A stretch of 57,558 nt of DNA, taken from Nemertoderma westbladi. Its lineage: Eukaryota; Xenacoelomorpha; Nemertodermatida; Nemertodermatidae. A program made the position numbers and the translations under genes. The stretch lies in contig JAUCBJ010007880.1 of NCBI GenBank assembly GCA_032718475.1, positions 1-57,558 on the forward strand. The letters run 5' to 3'. Positions within the stretch are counted from its first letter, which is position 1. The number at the start of each line of letters is the position of its first letter. The notes beneath the pieces were generated by a model. That model was not told the origin of the DNA. It ran no database searches and saw nothing but the letters and a program-made list of their open reading frames with translations. Below are positions 19,961 through 31,000 of this stretch, in pieces.

Positions 19961-20403
19961 TTATTATTCTGTTATACCATGTGATGCTACCAAGTATTGG
20001 GCCTCGCCTATCCAAATATTGCAAATGAACATAATTAATATTCATGTAACTCAGTAGGAAAAACAGAATATATATTATAGATATATATTGAGAAATTGAT
20101 GCGCATCAAATAAAATACATCGCAACAAAGCAACGACACAATAACTTTTTACATTATAATAACACAAATAATAATAATACTTAATCAATTAGTCCAAATA
20201 ATATAACATTTACCGACTTAATAATAATAATACTTCATTATTCAATTTTACACAAGCAATAGGAATTTTTACAAGTCTAATTTTGATAACACCTTAGTAA
20301 TAATTTTTGTTACTAAATCACGATCAGGACTGTAACACGTAAAACTCGATATTGTGGTACTCCCTACATCATAATTATATTGTAACAACTGTCCTAGACC
20401 ACC

Positions 20404-20720
20404 TTTACTTTACACCATGATGACCCGTAATGTGGTGTTATTTTCTGATGACCCGAACCCCCCCTCCGAAAAAATATTTGTATACAAATCTTTAACTTAT
20501 TGCTTGAATTTGAAACACAACTCCCACTGCCAATGTTCACATGAAGTCAGAAATGTAGATTTTTAGATTTAGATTGCGAAATTGCGCCCTTATTATCGCC
20601 GCCATTCTTGAATTGATTTGAACTAGTTGTGTTTTATATTTCAAGCAATATGATAAAGATTTGTTGAAATAATTGGGCGGTGGGGGGGATGCGGGATGCG
20701 AGTGATGCTATAATGTTTAA
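20404..20720. repeat. Dispersed inverted-repeat element
   Basis: The left arm (about 20404-20525, containing CCCCCCTCCGAAAAAATATT and TTATTGCTTGAATTTGAAAC) is the inverse complement of the right arm (about 20625-20710, GTGTTTTATATTTCAAGCAA and then ATAAAGATTTGTTGAAATAA). A further single-arm copy is at about 45790-45925. Termini and target duplications could not be fixed. It is most likely a MITE family. Confidence 0.65.
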
Positions 20721-20799
20721 CTTTATGCGGTGGATGGGAATGCTTCACGCATCCCATCCAGTAGAGCCCATGTCACAGACTAGGCCGCCCCTAGTGTAT

Positions 20800-21010
20800 G
20801 TAGTTAATTACACGCGATGTAGTTAATTTTATGCCGAAAAAGGTCCGCACGAACTGTCTCCTTGAATGGCTCACTACCAATCTTACTACCAACAAAAAAT
20901 TGATTGGAAAGCGGGGATTGAACTTGGTACCTACAGTTTTCAAGTCCCACACTCGAACAAGTTCGGCCCTGCGCCGTATGAAGACTAAAACCAAAACCCC
21001 TGGAAATTAA
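20800..21010 (-). mobile_element. Possible tRNA-related SINE, minus strand
   Basis: AAGTTCAATCCCC on the minus strand (near 20911-20925) resembles a B box. TACACGCGATGTAGTTAATT-like sequence is duplicated at its left end (about 20800-20830). The evidence is weak and rests on the B-box resemblance. Confidence 0.3.
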
Positions 21011-21599
21011 CACAAACACCACCAATAACAATTAACTAGAGGTCTCGCTACGGGGACCTAAACATATATAATCGGTACCGGTTGCATGTTAGAACCCCAA
21101 CTCCCTAACTTCTGCAACTCCAATAAATTGCATTTATAATGGGCTGATTCGAACAGCAAACAAAATGCTTTGGCCGGCGCGCTATTGTCATATTACGCTC
21201 GTTCTAACAACAGTGATCGATTTAATGACAGGGGTTAGATAGCCACCTCCAAACGAAGAGAGCAGAGGTTCTTAGACATAGTCAACATGTAGAGGTTGGT
21301 TTTAAATGTGTTGGCAAATATACCAAAGGGCTAACTTTGCAAGCTCTTTTTCCGCTATTGTGCTAACTTTTCCAAAGTGCTAACTCAAAGTGCTAACTCG
21401 TGGTCCTTGCAATCTGAAACTTTGTCAAAACGTTTTTTAGACCCTTTCCCACAAGTTAGCATTTTACCACTTTTGCAGTCCAGTGTGTCATGTGTATGAA
21501 AAACTTGGCCCCCCTTAGCGGCATTATGGGAACTGGTACTTTTCAAACACACTTAAACACTCAAGAGTATGGAATGGCCATAATGCTAACTTACAAACA

Positions 21600-22080
21600 C
21601 ACTTCTTACACTTACATTCCATTTGTACCAACTACCAAGTGCTAAATGATTATAAGACCACAAATACCCTAATACGCTAACTCGCTGAATGTTAATTGCG
21701 AATACCCCTCCGTTTCGCGAATAGCCAATTGTACACGTATAACCTAATAATAAAAGCGTTTTGCACAAACTGCGGGGGCGCTAAAGTCTTAACTTATTAC
21801 TTTTAGATAGTCTTTGAAAGTACTCTATACAAAGTCCTAACCCGATAACTGTGTATTGTCATGGAAACGTAATGGTTTCTTACCTGGACATCCATACAAT
21901 GTATTTCAATTTATTGCACAGGCGACATATTATTATGTAGTGAGTGATTGCCGTGGAATGGAAATACCTAGATATATTGACAATCGTTATTTCAAAATTC
22001 ATCCGGTCTAATTGTTGAGATACCCCAAATTGAGGTTCTAAATTTGTGAAAATATTAGTAAAACAATTTTATGGTTAAAG
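21600..22080. repeat. Diverged duplicated segment, copy 1
   Basis: Shared blocks with copy 2 include AAGTGCTAAATGATT, GCGAATACCCCTC, CAAAGTCCTAACCCGATAA and AATGGTTTCTTACCTGGACA, in the same order and orientation. The two copies are about 1.25 kb apart. No coding potential is evident. Confidence 0.7.
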
Positions 22081-22235
22081 AGAAAACTCTATTTGTTTTT
22101 ATGTAGAGTAATGCGTAATTTTATTCCACAAAGTTGCCTTTTCTTTTATAGCAGGTAAATTGCAATAATTAGTGCATTATAGGCGTACCTAAACGTGCGC
22201 TATTTTTATGAAAATTAACAACTTCTCGATGTGGT

Positions 22236-22450
22236 GATATCCTCGTAACGCAGCTAAGTAATAATCACTAACTTAGTAACAATAAACTTCTATAACAAAT
22301 ATTGATAGTATTTCCCATTACTGATAACCATTGATTGTAGGCGAAGTGTAAGTTTAGTTGATGTACCAACTGCAATTAATTGCATAAAAAGGATATGAAT
22401 TTCATTAATATTCCTAAACATTAAAATATTAACGCTAATAATTAAGCATT
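22236..22450. repeat. Dispersed repeat, related to 18776-19005
   Basis: CTAACTTAGTAACAATAA and GCAATTAATTGCATAAAA recur, in order, in intron 2 of the C12orf56-like gene at about 18810-18940. The type of element is unknown. It lies between the two copies of the 21.6/22.9-kb duplication. Confidence 0.55.
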
Positions 22451-22854
22451 CAGAACGCCCTTAAATTGACATAATTTAACAAAATGGCACCATTTTGTGA
22501 AAAGGGCACTGTCAACGTTTATGAATGAATGACCCTTGTATATTTATGGAAACATCCCTCGCCACCCTCGCTCGGTACATAAATACTGCTTATGTGAAAC
22601 CTTTAACACAATCGTGTAAAATAGTTATAATTTCACTTTTATCAATTTGCAATATTTGCAGGAAAAAATAATACAATTAAATCATTATTCGTGTAACATC
22701 AGTTATAAATCGGTAAAATATGAAAGTTCCTTTACATAAATCATTACGTCGATTTTTCTGACTTTTATTGTCTGCTATATTTTAATTTTTTTTACCTAAT
22801 TCAATAATGTTTTTTACTTTCTCTCGTGTTATTTTAATTTTCGTTGGTTAGTCA

Positions 22855-23320
22855 ATCACACTTATATTCAATTTGTACTAAGTGCTAAATGATTGTAAGA
22901 CCGAAAATATTGATTGCGAATACCCCTCAGTTTCGCAAATAACCAATTTCACATCGAACACAAAAATAAAACCGTTTGCATAAACTCCGGGAGCGCTAAA
23001 GTCCTAACTTATACTTTCTTTTGAAAGTACTTTATACAAAGTCCTAACCCGATAATTTTGTATTGTCATGGAAACCTAATGGTTTCTTACCTGGACATTG
23101 ACAACTAGTCTAATGAAACATAGGCAAACCGAAATTTATTCCCAGACTGAAACGAATAAGAATGGTGAAATGGAAAACTTACACATAGATAGACAATCGT
23201 TATTAGAATATTTCCTCGTTTCGACTATTGTTGAGATATAATAAAATACATAAAACACAAACTCAAACTGTGGCAAATTTAATTTTGGTTGTAAATTGGT
23301 GAAATTAGTTAGTGAAAAAA
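22855..23320. repeat. Diverged duplicated segment, copy 2
   Basis: The counterpart of 21600-22080, also including ACAATCGTTATT and TTGTTGAGATA near the right end. The divergence is too large for a recent duplication. The unit may be an interspersed repeat present twice rather than a local duplication. Confidence 0.7.
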
Positions 23321-24042
23321 TAAATATAATATGCGTCAGATTAATAATTAACAATTGTTAAAATTCAAAACAATTAAAATTCACTATAATGATAGGCTAC
23401 TCAGAGTAACTTAAACCCACATAAATAATTCCCTTGAGTGAATTCTATCCGCATAGGAGAAATTAAATATAAAAATGTTAATTATGTGATCATTTTAGAA
23501 ATTTTGATCTTATGAAAAGATAATGAAAGGAGTCATAGTAAATTATCATATTAAAGCAACGTTTCAAAACCAATCCGGATAATTCTAAAGTGCCGGGGGA
23601 AAATAAATTAACACAGTCCAAGAATTGGAGCCGCACCTAACTAATATATCGTGGACACTGATAAAACACAAGATATACTGTACTGTATAATAATAATTTT
23701 GATGAAAAATATGAAGCATTAGTTGCATCATTAACTGAAATATGACTCATCGCATTGCACTGATTCAAATGAATAGCCTTGAATTATTATATAGGAGCTA
23801 CGGCAATTTTGATATTTTGTATCTCTTAGAATTTTCCCAGGAGTCTTTTTCCAAAGTTTTGTTTTGAATCCGTTACTGTAAAATGATGATCCATTACCAA
23901 ATTTAATATAACATTCCCTTGCAATAAATAGACCTATAAACTGATCTGAAATTTTCAAAACCAAGTTTCATATCGTCACTACTGTAATCTTTGACAAGTT
24001 TTTCTGATAAATGAAAAATCAGGTATCCCGTATGCAAACTAG
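23321..24042. other. AT-rich intergenic, no recognised feature
   Basis: Nothing supportable is seen on either strand. Short minus-strand frames of about 70 codons have no recognisable motif. Confidence 0.4.
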
Positions 24043-24136
24043 CTAGGATCGGCATGCTGCATTGCAGCTGCCATTTTAAAAATGCTGTGCCGGATTGTCG
24101 ACAAAATTGCGCCGCCACAACTCCCTATCACCCATG
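24043..24136 (-). mobile_element. LINE copy split by the hAT-like MITE, 3' end
   Basis: The sequence from CTAGGATCGGCATGCTGCA to CTCCCTATCACCCATG is the minus-strand 3' end of the main LINE family (compare 55012-55104). It breaks at CACCCATG and resumes at 40731, after the MITE and the BEL element. Confidence 0.92.
24129..24136. repeat. 8-bp target duplication of the MITE, left
   Basis: CACCCATG occurs directly before the CAGGGTTG terminus and again directly after CAACCCTG at 40731-40738. In the intact LINE copy at 55008 the site occurs once. Confidence 0.92.
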
Positions 24137-24651
24137 CAGGGTTGTTTGAATTACATCATTTGATTTAAATCATTGATTTAAATCATGATTTAAAACACAT
24201 ATCAAAATAAAAAAAAATCAGATAGTTTTTAAAATCATGAACTTTTTTTTAGATGTTCAACAAATTTATTTAACCATTTAAACTTCGGGATCCCGTTTCA
24301 AAAAAGTCGGAATCGGGATTCGATATTTCGCTGGGATCCCGGTTTTTCGGTTTTTTTTTAAACATTAGTGCATTGATGAAGCCAGAAGTCTTCCGATTGT
24401 TTAAATATAAAATCTGATTTAAATAAAAAAATCTGATTTAAATAAGAAAAAAGTGATTTAAATGGGTGACTACAAAACAAAGACCAAAATAATAAAGACC
24501 TGCATAATCTTTGAAACATGTGTTAACTTTCGTTTATTGTTTTGGTTCCCCCAACAAGCCTCTGTAACATGCTCCTTTACTAACCTGTTCCTTTAAATGC
24601 AATGTAACCTAACGCTCTTTGGCACCTGTACAAAACAAAGATATAAAGTCG

Positions 24652-24656
24652 CGTTA
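24652..24656. repeat. 5-bp BEL target duplication, left
   Basis: CGTTA directly before the 5' LTR, matched by CGTTA at 40439-40443 directly after the 3' LTR. It lies inside the hAT-like MITE. Confidence 0.93.
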
Positions 24657-25822
24657 TGTAAAAGCTTTTGTGGGATAACTGATTCGTTTGCTTTGCTAAC
24701 CAGTTCCCCCCAAGGCGCTGGAATACTCTAAAAGGGATCTCTAGCTCGAATAGTGCAAGCTACCGGCTGATTGGCTGATTTGCTGTATGAAGGGATCTGG
24801 GCTATGTTCGATCGTCCAACCAGCTTGGGAAGGTTGCCCCATAGCCCTGCTTTCTGTATCTGCCAATAGGATTTGAGTTGGTTTTGATTTCGACCTATCA
24901 CAGATCTACTGAACTGAATTTTCCTATCTGTATGCTCATTCTCTGTGGTGGGTGGAAGCTTTTGTAAATAAGGTTATTCTTATCAGTTTTTAGTGTTGTT
25001 GGTCTTTCTGTCCTGAGCCAGGAGAGAACGGCTTGTAAATATTTTGTGCTTTTCTGTTTTAGTCTAACACTAGTAGGCTTAATTATAAGGACATATATCC
25101 GTTATCAATCCAAACCAAGCTAATGTTTGGTCTTTCTTGCATACTTTTATATTGTTATACTGCTATTTACTGTCAGTTCTTCATAATATGGTTGATGAAT
25201 TATTATATTTGGAATAACGATAAATAACCCCGAAACCCAATATTCTTGATATACCGAAGGTAAGAGAGAAAGGTTACATATAACGATTGTGACTTATGTT
25301 AAAGTGGTTTGAAGTGAATCTAATGTTATTTGATAGACCCTACATGATTCGGTCCGTGTTCCTTTTATATGTGGCTAAAATCAGTGAAGATCGGCAGATC
25401 AGTGTGCAGTATTGTGCAGCATTGTGTATGAGTGAGTCTGATAACGAAGCATTTCCTAAAGAATGCGCCATATATGTGAATTATAACTAAGCCATATCGT
25501 TGTGAGTAGTTTAAGTCATAACTCTGTTTATATAGATAGAGCGCCACGTCCTAAAGGAACTGTTAATATTCCCCGAAGGTGAATAATATTGTCAGAAATT
25601 ATATAATACTGTCAGTCGAATAATACATTAAGCTTACATAGCAATAAGATTAAGCCGTCGAACCCAATCTCCCGGGTATATCCAGCGGGTGAATGATCGC
25701 GCACAGATTGGTTTCGACTAGTGTAGTGAATTAAATACTTGTCATAGGCTAAAAGTGATTTATTATCTAGAAGACATCATAATTTGGCGGGTTAAACTGC
25801 CAAAGGTCTGAAAGCGCGAACA
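24657..25822 (+). repeat. BEL 5' LTR, 1166 bp
   Basis: Starts TGTAAAAGCTTTTGTGGG and ends AAGCGCGAACA. It differs from the 3' LTR at one position I could find (CTAAAAGGG here against CTAAAAAGG there, near 24730). It contains a good splice donor, AAG|GTAAGA, at 25260/25261, that could start a spliced transcript. The 64-codon frame present in both LTRs is not considered a gene. Confidence 0.97.
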
Positions 25823-28084
25823 ATAACGGATATAGCTTCTTTATTGCAGTAAGCAATAAAGTTGAAAGTACCGGTCAACCGGTAAACCTGAACGGTACAT
25901 CTGTAGGTCAGTAGGCCCAACTGCCAGAACCGGTACTGCTGTAGGCCCGTAGGTCCAACTGCCAGAACCGGTACTTCTGTAGGTCCGTAGGCCTAACTGT
26001 CCTAACCGGTACTTCCCGTATAAGTACATTAGTATTATTCAATTTGATAATTATATACCGGTAGGTCTTAGTACTTAATCAGGGAACGGCCGCCCTGGTT
26101 TTTTATTGAGATTTTTACTTATTTCTGTCAAGTTTTATTTGTTTGTAGGCCAGTATTGAACAGAAGGCGTGTAAGCCTGATCAGATTGTACAGACAATTT
26201 GTAGGCTGAGCTGTTGTCTGATTGTTGTTAAGTCTGAACGGATTGCAGTGTGTGTAGATCACCTGTCCGATAAAGAACGGTTAGGAAGTAGGGGCAGCCA
26301 ATGCTGTAAGGTAAACCCCCAACTAAAGAATAAGTCGTACTACTGGGTTAGAACGCATACTACCTAATCATTTCGGAGTCTGCATGTCCTGTAGTTTATT
26401 TAGGCTTGAGAGTAGTCTGCCATCGTTTAGTCTGTACTTTGTTTGTGTAGTCTGTACAGGTAGCGTATAATATTTATTTAGATAATTTGTAGGCTGGATA
26501 GTTGTCTGGCTGTTATTAGGTCTGAACGGATTGCAGTGTGTGTAGAGCCTCTGTCCGATAAAGAACGGTTAGGAAGTAGGGGCAGCCAATGCTGTAAGGT
26601 AAACCCCCAACTAAAGAATAAGTCGTACTACTGGGTTAGAACGCATACTACCTAATCATTTCGGAGTCTGCATGTCCTGTAGTTTATTTAGGCTTGATAG
26701 TAGTCTGTCAGTGTTTGGTCTGCATTTTGTTTGAGTGGTTTGTACGCGTAGCGTAATATTTATTATTCAGAGTTTATGCGATTATTCGCAACATTCATTC
26801 CCCAAGTTTGTTCCTACAATAATTGTGTTTGTTATACATACCGTTATAGTTAAATTAACCCCGGTACTACACGGGCTGCTTGGCGTAGGTAAAGACTGGT
26901 GATTTTGTGCACCGGTCACTCCAGCAGATGCTGTGGTTCTTTTAGCTGTTCAAGTATATTTAACTACTGATTATATGTTGTACAAGTACTCGTACCTAAT
27001 TTAGGGTTTAGTGTACAGTGCTTTCCGAAAGTAATTAGTGTAGGCATTATATTTGTGTTGTAAAGTGGTTGATAGGCACGTTCGATTAGCTCTATTAACT
27101 TCTAGGTAGGAACACTCCGTGATACATAACGTAGTACCTATAGCGATACAGCTATAGGTCGTCAGGCGGTGGTATTTTCCTATCTGGACAACGCAGTGTA
27201 TTTACTACTACGTATTATTTTCAAATACCGCAGTACCCTGTCCGTTGTAATAACCAGAATTCTAACCCTTTGTTAGGCTGGTTTGTAGACTTCTTGTAAA
27301 ATTACCCTGAAAATTCGTATTTTGTGTTTTTGTAAATTTTTGTGTTTATTTAGAGATTGTAATCTCACCCGAATTGTACGTAATTTGTAGTATTAAGTAA
27401 CTTAGGTAAATTTGTATTATTTGTTTTAGTGTCTTATAAGTAACACTTCACTGAAAGCGCAACGCTTTGTGTAGTGATTACTCCCCAGAAATAATAACAT
27501 TTATTTCAAACATCGACAAAACCCATTAAAACGGGTATATATATATTATAAATCAAATCTAACGATTTATAAATAGTAGGCCTACCATACAGCCATTAGG
27601 TCTCAATATCAGTTGGATTACTGCTCAAATAACGGTAATAAAGTAAGTAAAGTAACCAAGTAACCCTAAAATTCAGAAATTCAATTATTTAAAATAATTG
27701 ATATACCGGTATTTACGATAGGCCTATTATCTTTATTTCTATAAGTTTCGGCTGAAATTATACCGGTACTTGTAATTAATTCTAGTCCAGAATTATATAT
27801 ACTACAAACTGTAAGCTGTATACCGGTATTCCCGATAGGCCTATTATATATTTATATATATTTGTGCTAAAATTATACCGGTATTCTGTGATAAACCTAG
27901 TCTGTAATAAAACTTATAATAGTTATATATACTATAAGCATACCGGTATTCTAATATATTATATATATCACGCTACACTGAGTAGCAGTACCGGTAATTA
28001 ATTACTAGGCTATCAGTTAATACTGAGTTACTAGACTTGCTCAGACTGTAATACAGCAGTAGACATTCAACTGTACACATAAAC
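25823..28084 (+). other. BEL 5' leader, 2.26 kb, with three tandem-repeat blocks
   Basis: Untranslated sequence before gag with no long reading frame. It contains a 38-bp repeat (three units, 25901-26015, CTGTAGGYCC/CCAGAACCGGTACT), a 288-bp tandem duplication (26195-26772) and a roughly 118-bp repeat (27700-27960, ATACCGGTATT and ATAGGCCTATTA). The leader could be an intron, because a donor lies in the LTR (25260/25261) and acceptor-like CAG sequences lie just before the gag ATG (about 28054). This is inference. Confidence 0.75.
26195..26772 (+). repeat. 288-bp tandem duplication in the BEL leader
   Basis: GTCTGAACGGATTGCAGTGT occurs at 26232 and 26520. The following block (GATAAAGAACGGTTAGGAAG, then GGAGTCTGCATGTCCTGTAG) is almost identical in both copies, so the duplication is recent relative to the other leader repeats. 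Confidence 0.93.
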
Positions 28085-31000
28085 ATGTCTGATACTAAGC
28101 AGAACCTGTCAGACAGTTTATTAGATGTAACTATCTGCGACTCAGATAGAGGCGTAGAACCGTCTAGTCGTAAGTTCAGTTCACCTCCCACTGTGAGGAA
28201 GGTCATCCCTCCAGTAGTAATAAAAGAACCTAGGCTGGTCCAACATCGTAGGTCTATCATAGGCACTCGAGCTCAGGTCAAGCGGGACCAAGAAGCAGCG
28301 GAACAGCAACAACCCGCGAGCCAAGAACTTACTTCTCAACGGCCCAACAGCTCCAGTAGTGAGGATACTGTAGACCTGACACCAGAACGCGGAGCAAAGA
28401 TGATGGATGCGGTTTATTCGGATCCCCTTCTCATCCTTCCTGCAGCCGTACTCACTAGGTTATTGATCGCTGTGGAAGAACACCAGATCGATTGGGCGAG
28501 AAGCCAGCGTTCAACTAGAGATAGTTATGCTGGATACACAAGGGAAGAACTGAAGTCCATGGTCGAGTCGCAATGGAACTTCCCCGGACCCGGACTCCCG
28601 TTTGATTTATCAGAAGCTGCCTGGGAAGACATACACCGGATGGGAGTAGCCAAGGAAACCATCGATCCAGCTGTGTGGAAGAGGTCCGCAGCCGGATACG
28701 CACAGGGATTCTTCAGCTCCATGGAGCGAGTAAAAGGACAACTGTTTCAACAACCACAAGGACCTCAAGAGCAGGGACAACTGCTTTATCAAGTTAGAGA
28801 AAGAATTCTACGAATCAGGCTAATATTATCGGCCTTTGAGGAGGCTTCTAAACGAAGGCAAGACACGTCGTTGCAAGTTGCCGTAAAGACTTGGTTTCAA
28901 AGGGTGAGTCTCCAGGTTCAAGGAACAGCTCAGTGGAAAGCTCAGCTGGAGGAGCGCTCAACCCATGGAGAATCAACAGACGCTACTTTTTCCCAAGTGG
29001 AAAGTGAATCGACGGCAGAGAAACCGCATAAGAGGGATGCCATTGACATCTATCTGTCAGACTATCAACGTTTTTTAGGTGATGACGAGTTGAGGAGAAG
29101 GTTAGAGGGACTTAGCCCTAATAGTGAAGGAACCAAGCTTGTGTTGGATGCCATCGATGTGGAAATGAGGGCTGCGAACCAGGCTAAATTTGATGAACAA
29201 CTCCGCATCACACGAGTCCAGGAGGAGCAAGTCAAGAAAAAACGTATAGAAGACAGAAAGACAGCGGCAGTGGCAGCAGCAGTGGCAGCGGCAGAAGCAG
29301 AAAGAAAAGCGGCAGTGGCAGCGGCAGAGGCAGAGGCAGAAGCCGAAAGAAAGGCGGCAGAGGCAGAGGCAGAAGCCGAAAGAAAAGTGGCAGCGGCAGC
29401 GGCCGAAGCAGAAAGAAAGGCGGCTGTAACAGCGGCCGAGGCAGTAGCAGAAGCAGAACGGAGAGCTTCCGAAGAAACCACCCAATTAGAATTGGAAAAC
29501 ATTCAGGAGAATCAAGACTGCATAAATAAACAGTTAACAGCTAGTAATATGCAGATGATGAGTCGATCTACTCCCAAACGACAGGGATATACATCATCTG
29601 AGGAAGGTGATACCACCGATACTGAAGGCAAAGGAAATAGATCTCGTCTAAGCAGACGTAGAAGAACATCCCACCGTCATAAATTGCCTGATTTGCCTCC
29701 AGCTGTTAGAAGGCAACTAAATAACACCAACTTAGGTAGTACAGAACCCATAGACCAGGTGGTTAAAATAGAAAGACTCCCTACTATAGTAGATGAGCCT
29801 GAAATAATTAGGCCTGTTCTTGAAATCACCCCTTCGGTGATAGACACACCTGTGCTCCCTGAAACTACCTCTAAATTCCCTCTGCATAGCACTAAGCTAC
29901 CTGTGCCCCGTAGAACTGCCCAGGAGACAGTTCAGGTCCTGGACCCCGAGCGAAATATTCCTGATTTGTCGCCCGTGGTCCCTCGTCCGCTTGCTACAAC
30001 GTTGGCGACTCCCGCTTCGGCGGTCGAATGGGTGGACGAGAGATGGCGGGGGATGGATCTCCTGCTCGGGCAGATGCAGGAGACGGTTCAGCAATTCAAG
30101 GGCACAGTAAGGGAAAGTAGGCTTGAGTTGCAAGAAGTGCAGCAAAGTATCGCGCTAGAACGCGATAAATTAGTAAATACACAAAGGGGTATACCACCAC
30201 CCCCTGTAACAATGTGTCAACCTGTTAGGTCTGAAGTATCTCATGCGCAAGGTGTGGAGCCTACACGCATATATACTGCTAGCGAAGTAGAAACTCCTAT
30301 AGTGAACCCTATTAAGGGTAATTATAGACCTGTTGATAATGACATTCCCTATAGAACTGATCATAATCCGAGAAATTTATATACCGATAACTCGATATTA
30401 AATAACACGATGGCCCAAGAAAGTTTTACGCGTCAAATGGCTAGAACCGAAGCCCGGCAAGCGGTAAAGGTGGGAGAGATCGTCAAGTTCAATGGAGATG
30501 AGATGAAATGGTTACCTTTTAATGAATATTACAAAGATAACATACAGAACTCTGTACTATCTAATGGAGAAAAACTTAGATACCTCATCGAGTGCTTGGA
30601 AGGATCTCCCAAGTTAATGGCGTTAAAGTTTATTGGACATCCAGACGGATTAAGACAAGTTTGGGATACACTAAACATCAGGTATGGTAATAGGAATAAC
30701 ATCGCTGGGTATTTGTATGCAAAGTTGGTAGCGCCCCGAAAGTTTATTAGCAGCGGAATTATCGAGTTTTCCGATGAGATTCAGGAGATCAGTAGACAAT
30801 TAGATTGGCTAGGTAAGTCTCAGGAGTATCAGAATGCTATGGTTATTAGAGCAGTGGCTTCTACTTTACCGAAGGGTGGAGTAGGTACACGCTGGGATAA
30901 GAAAGTGTTATATATGATGGAACAACAACGACGAGACCCTACCATGGCTGATCTCATATCATTCCTAGATGGAGAAGTGAAATTACAGCTCCTGAAACTG

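Noticed and set aside
25296-25490. 64-codon frame present in both BEL LTRs
   Set aside because: Its duplication follows from the LTRs being copies of each other. No motif, and LTRs rarely encode protein.
29065-29502. Antisense frames of 127-145 codons over the gag coiled coil
   Set aside because: Low-complexity shadow of the Ala/Glu codons on the other strand.
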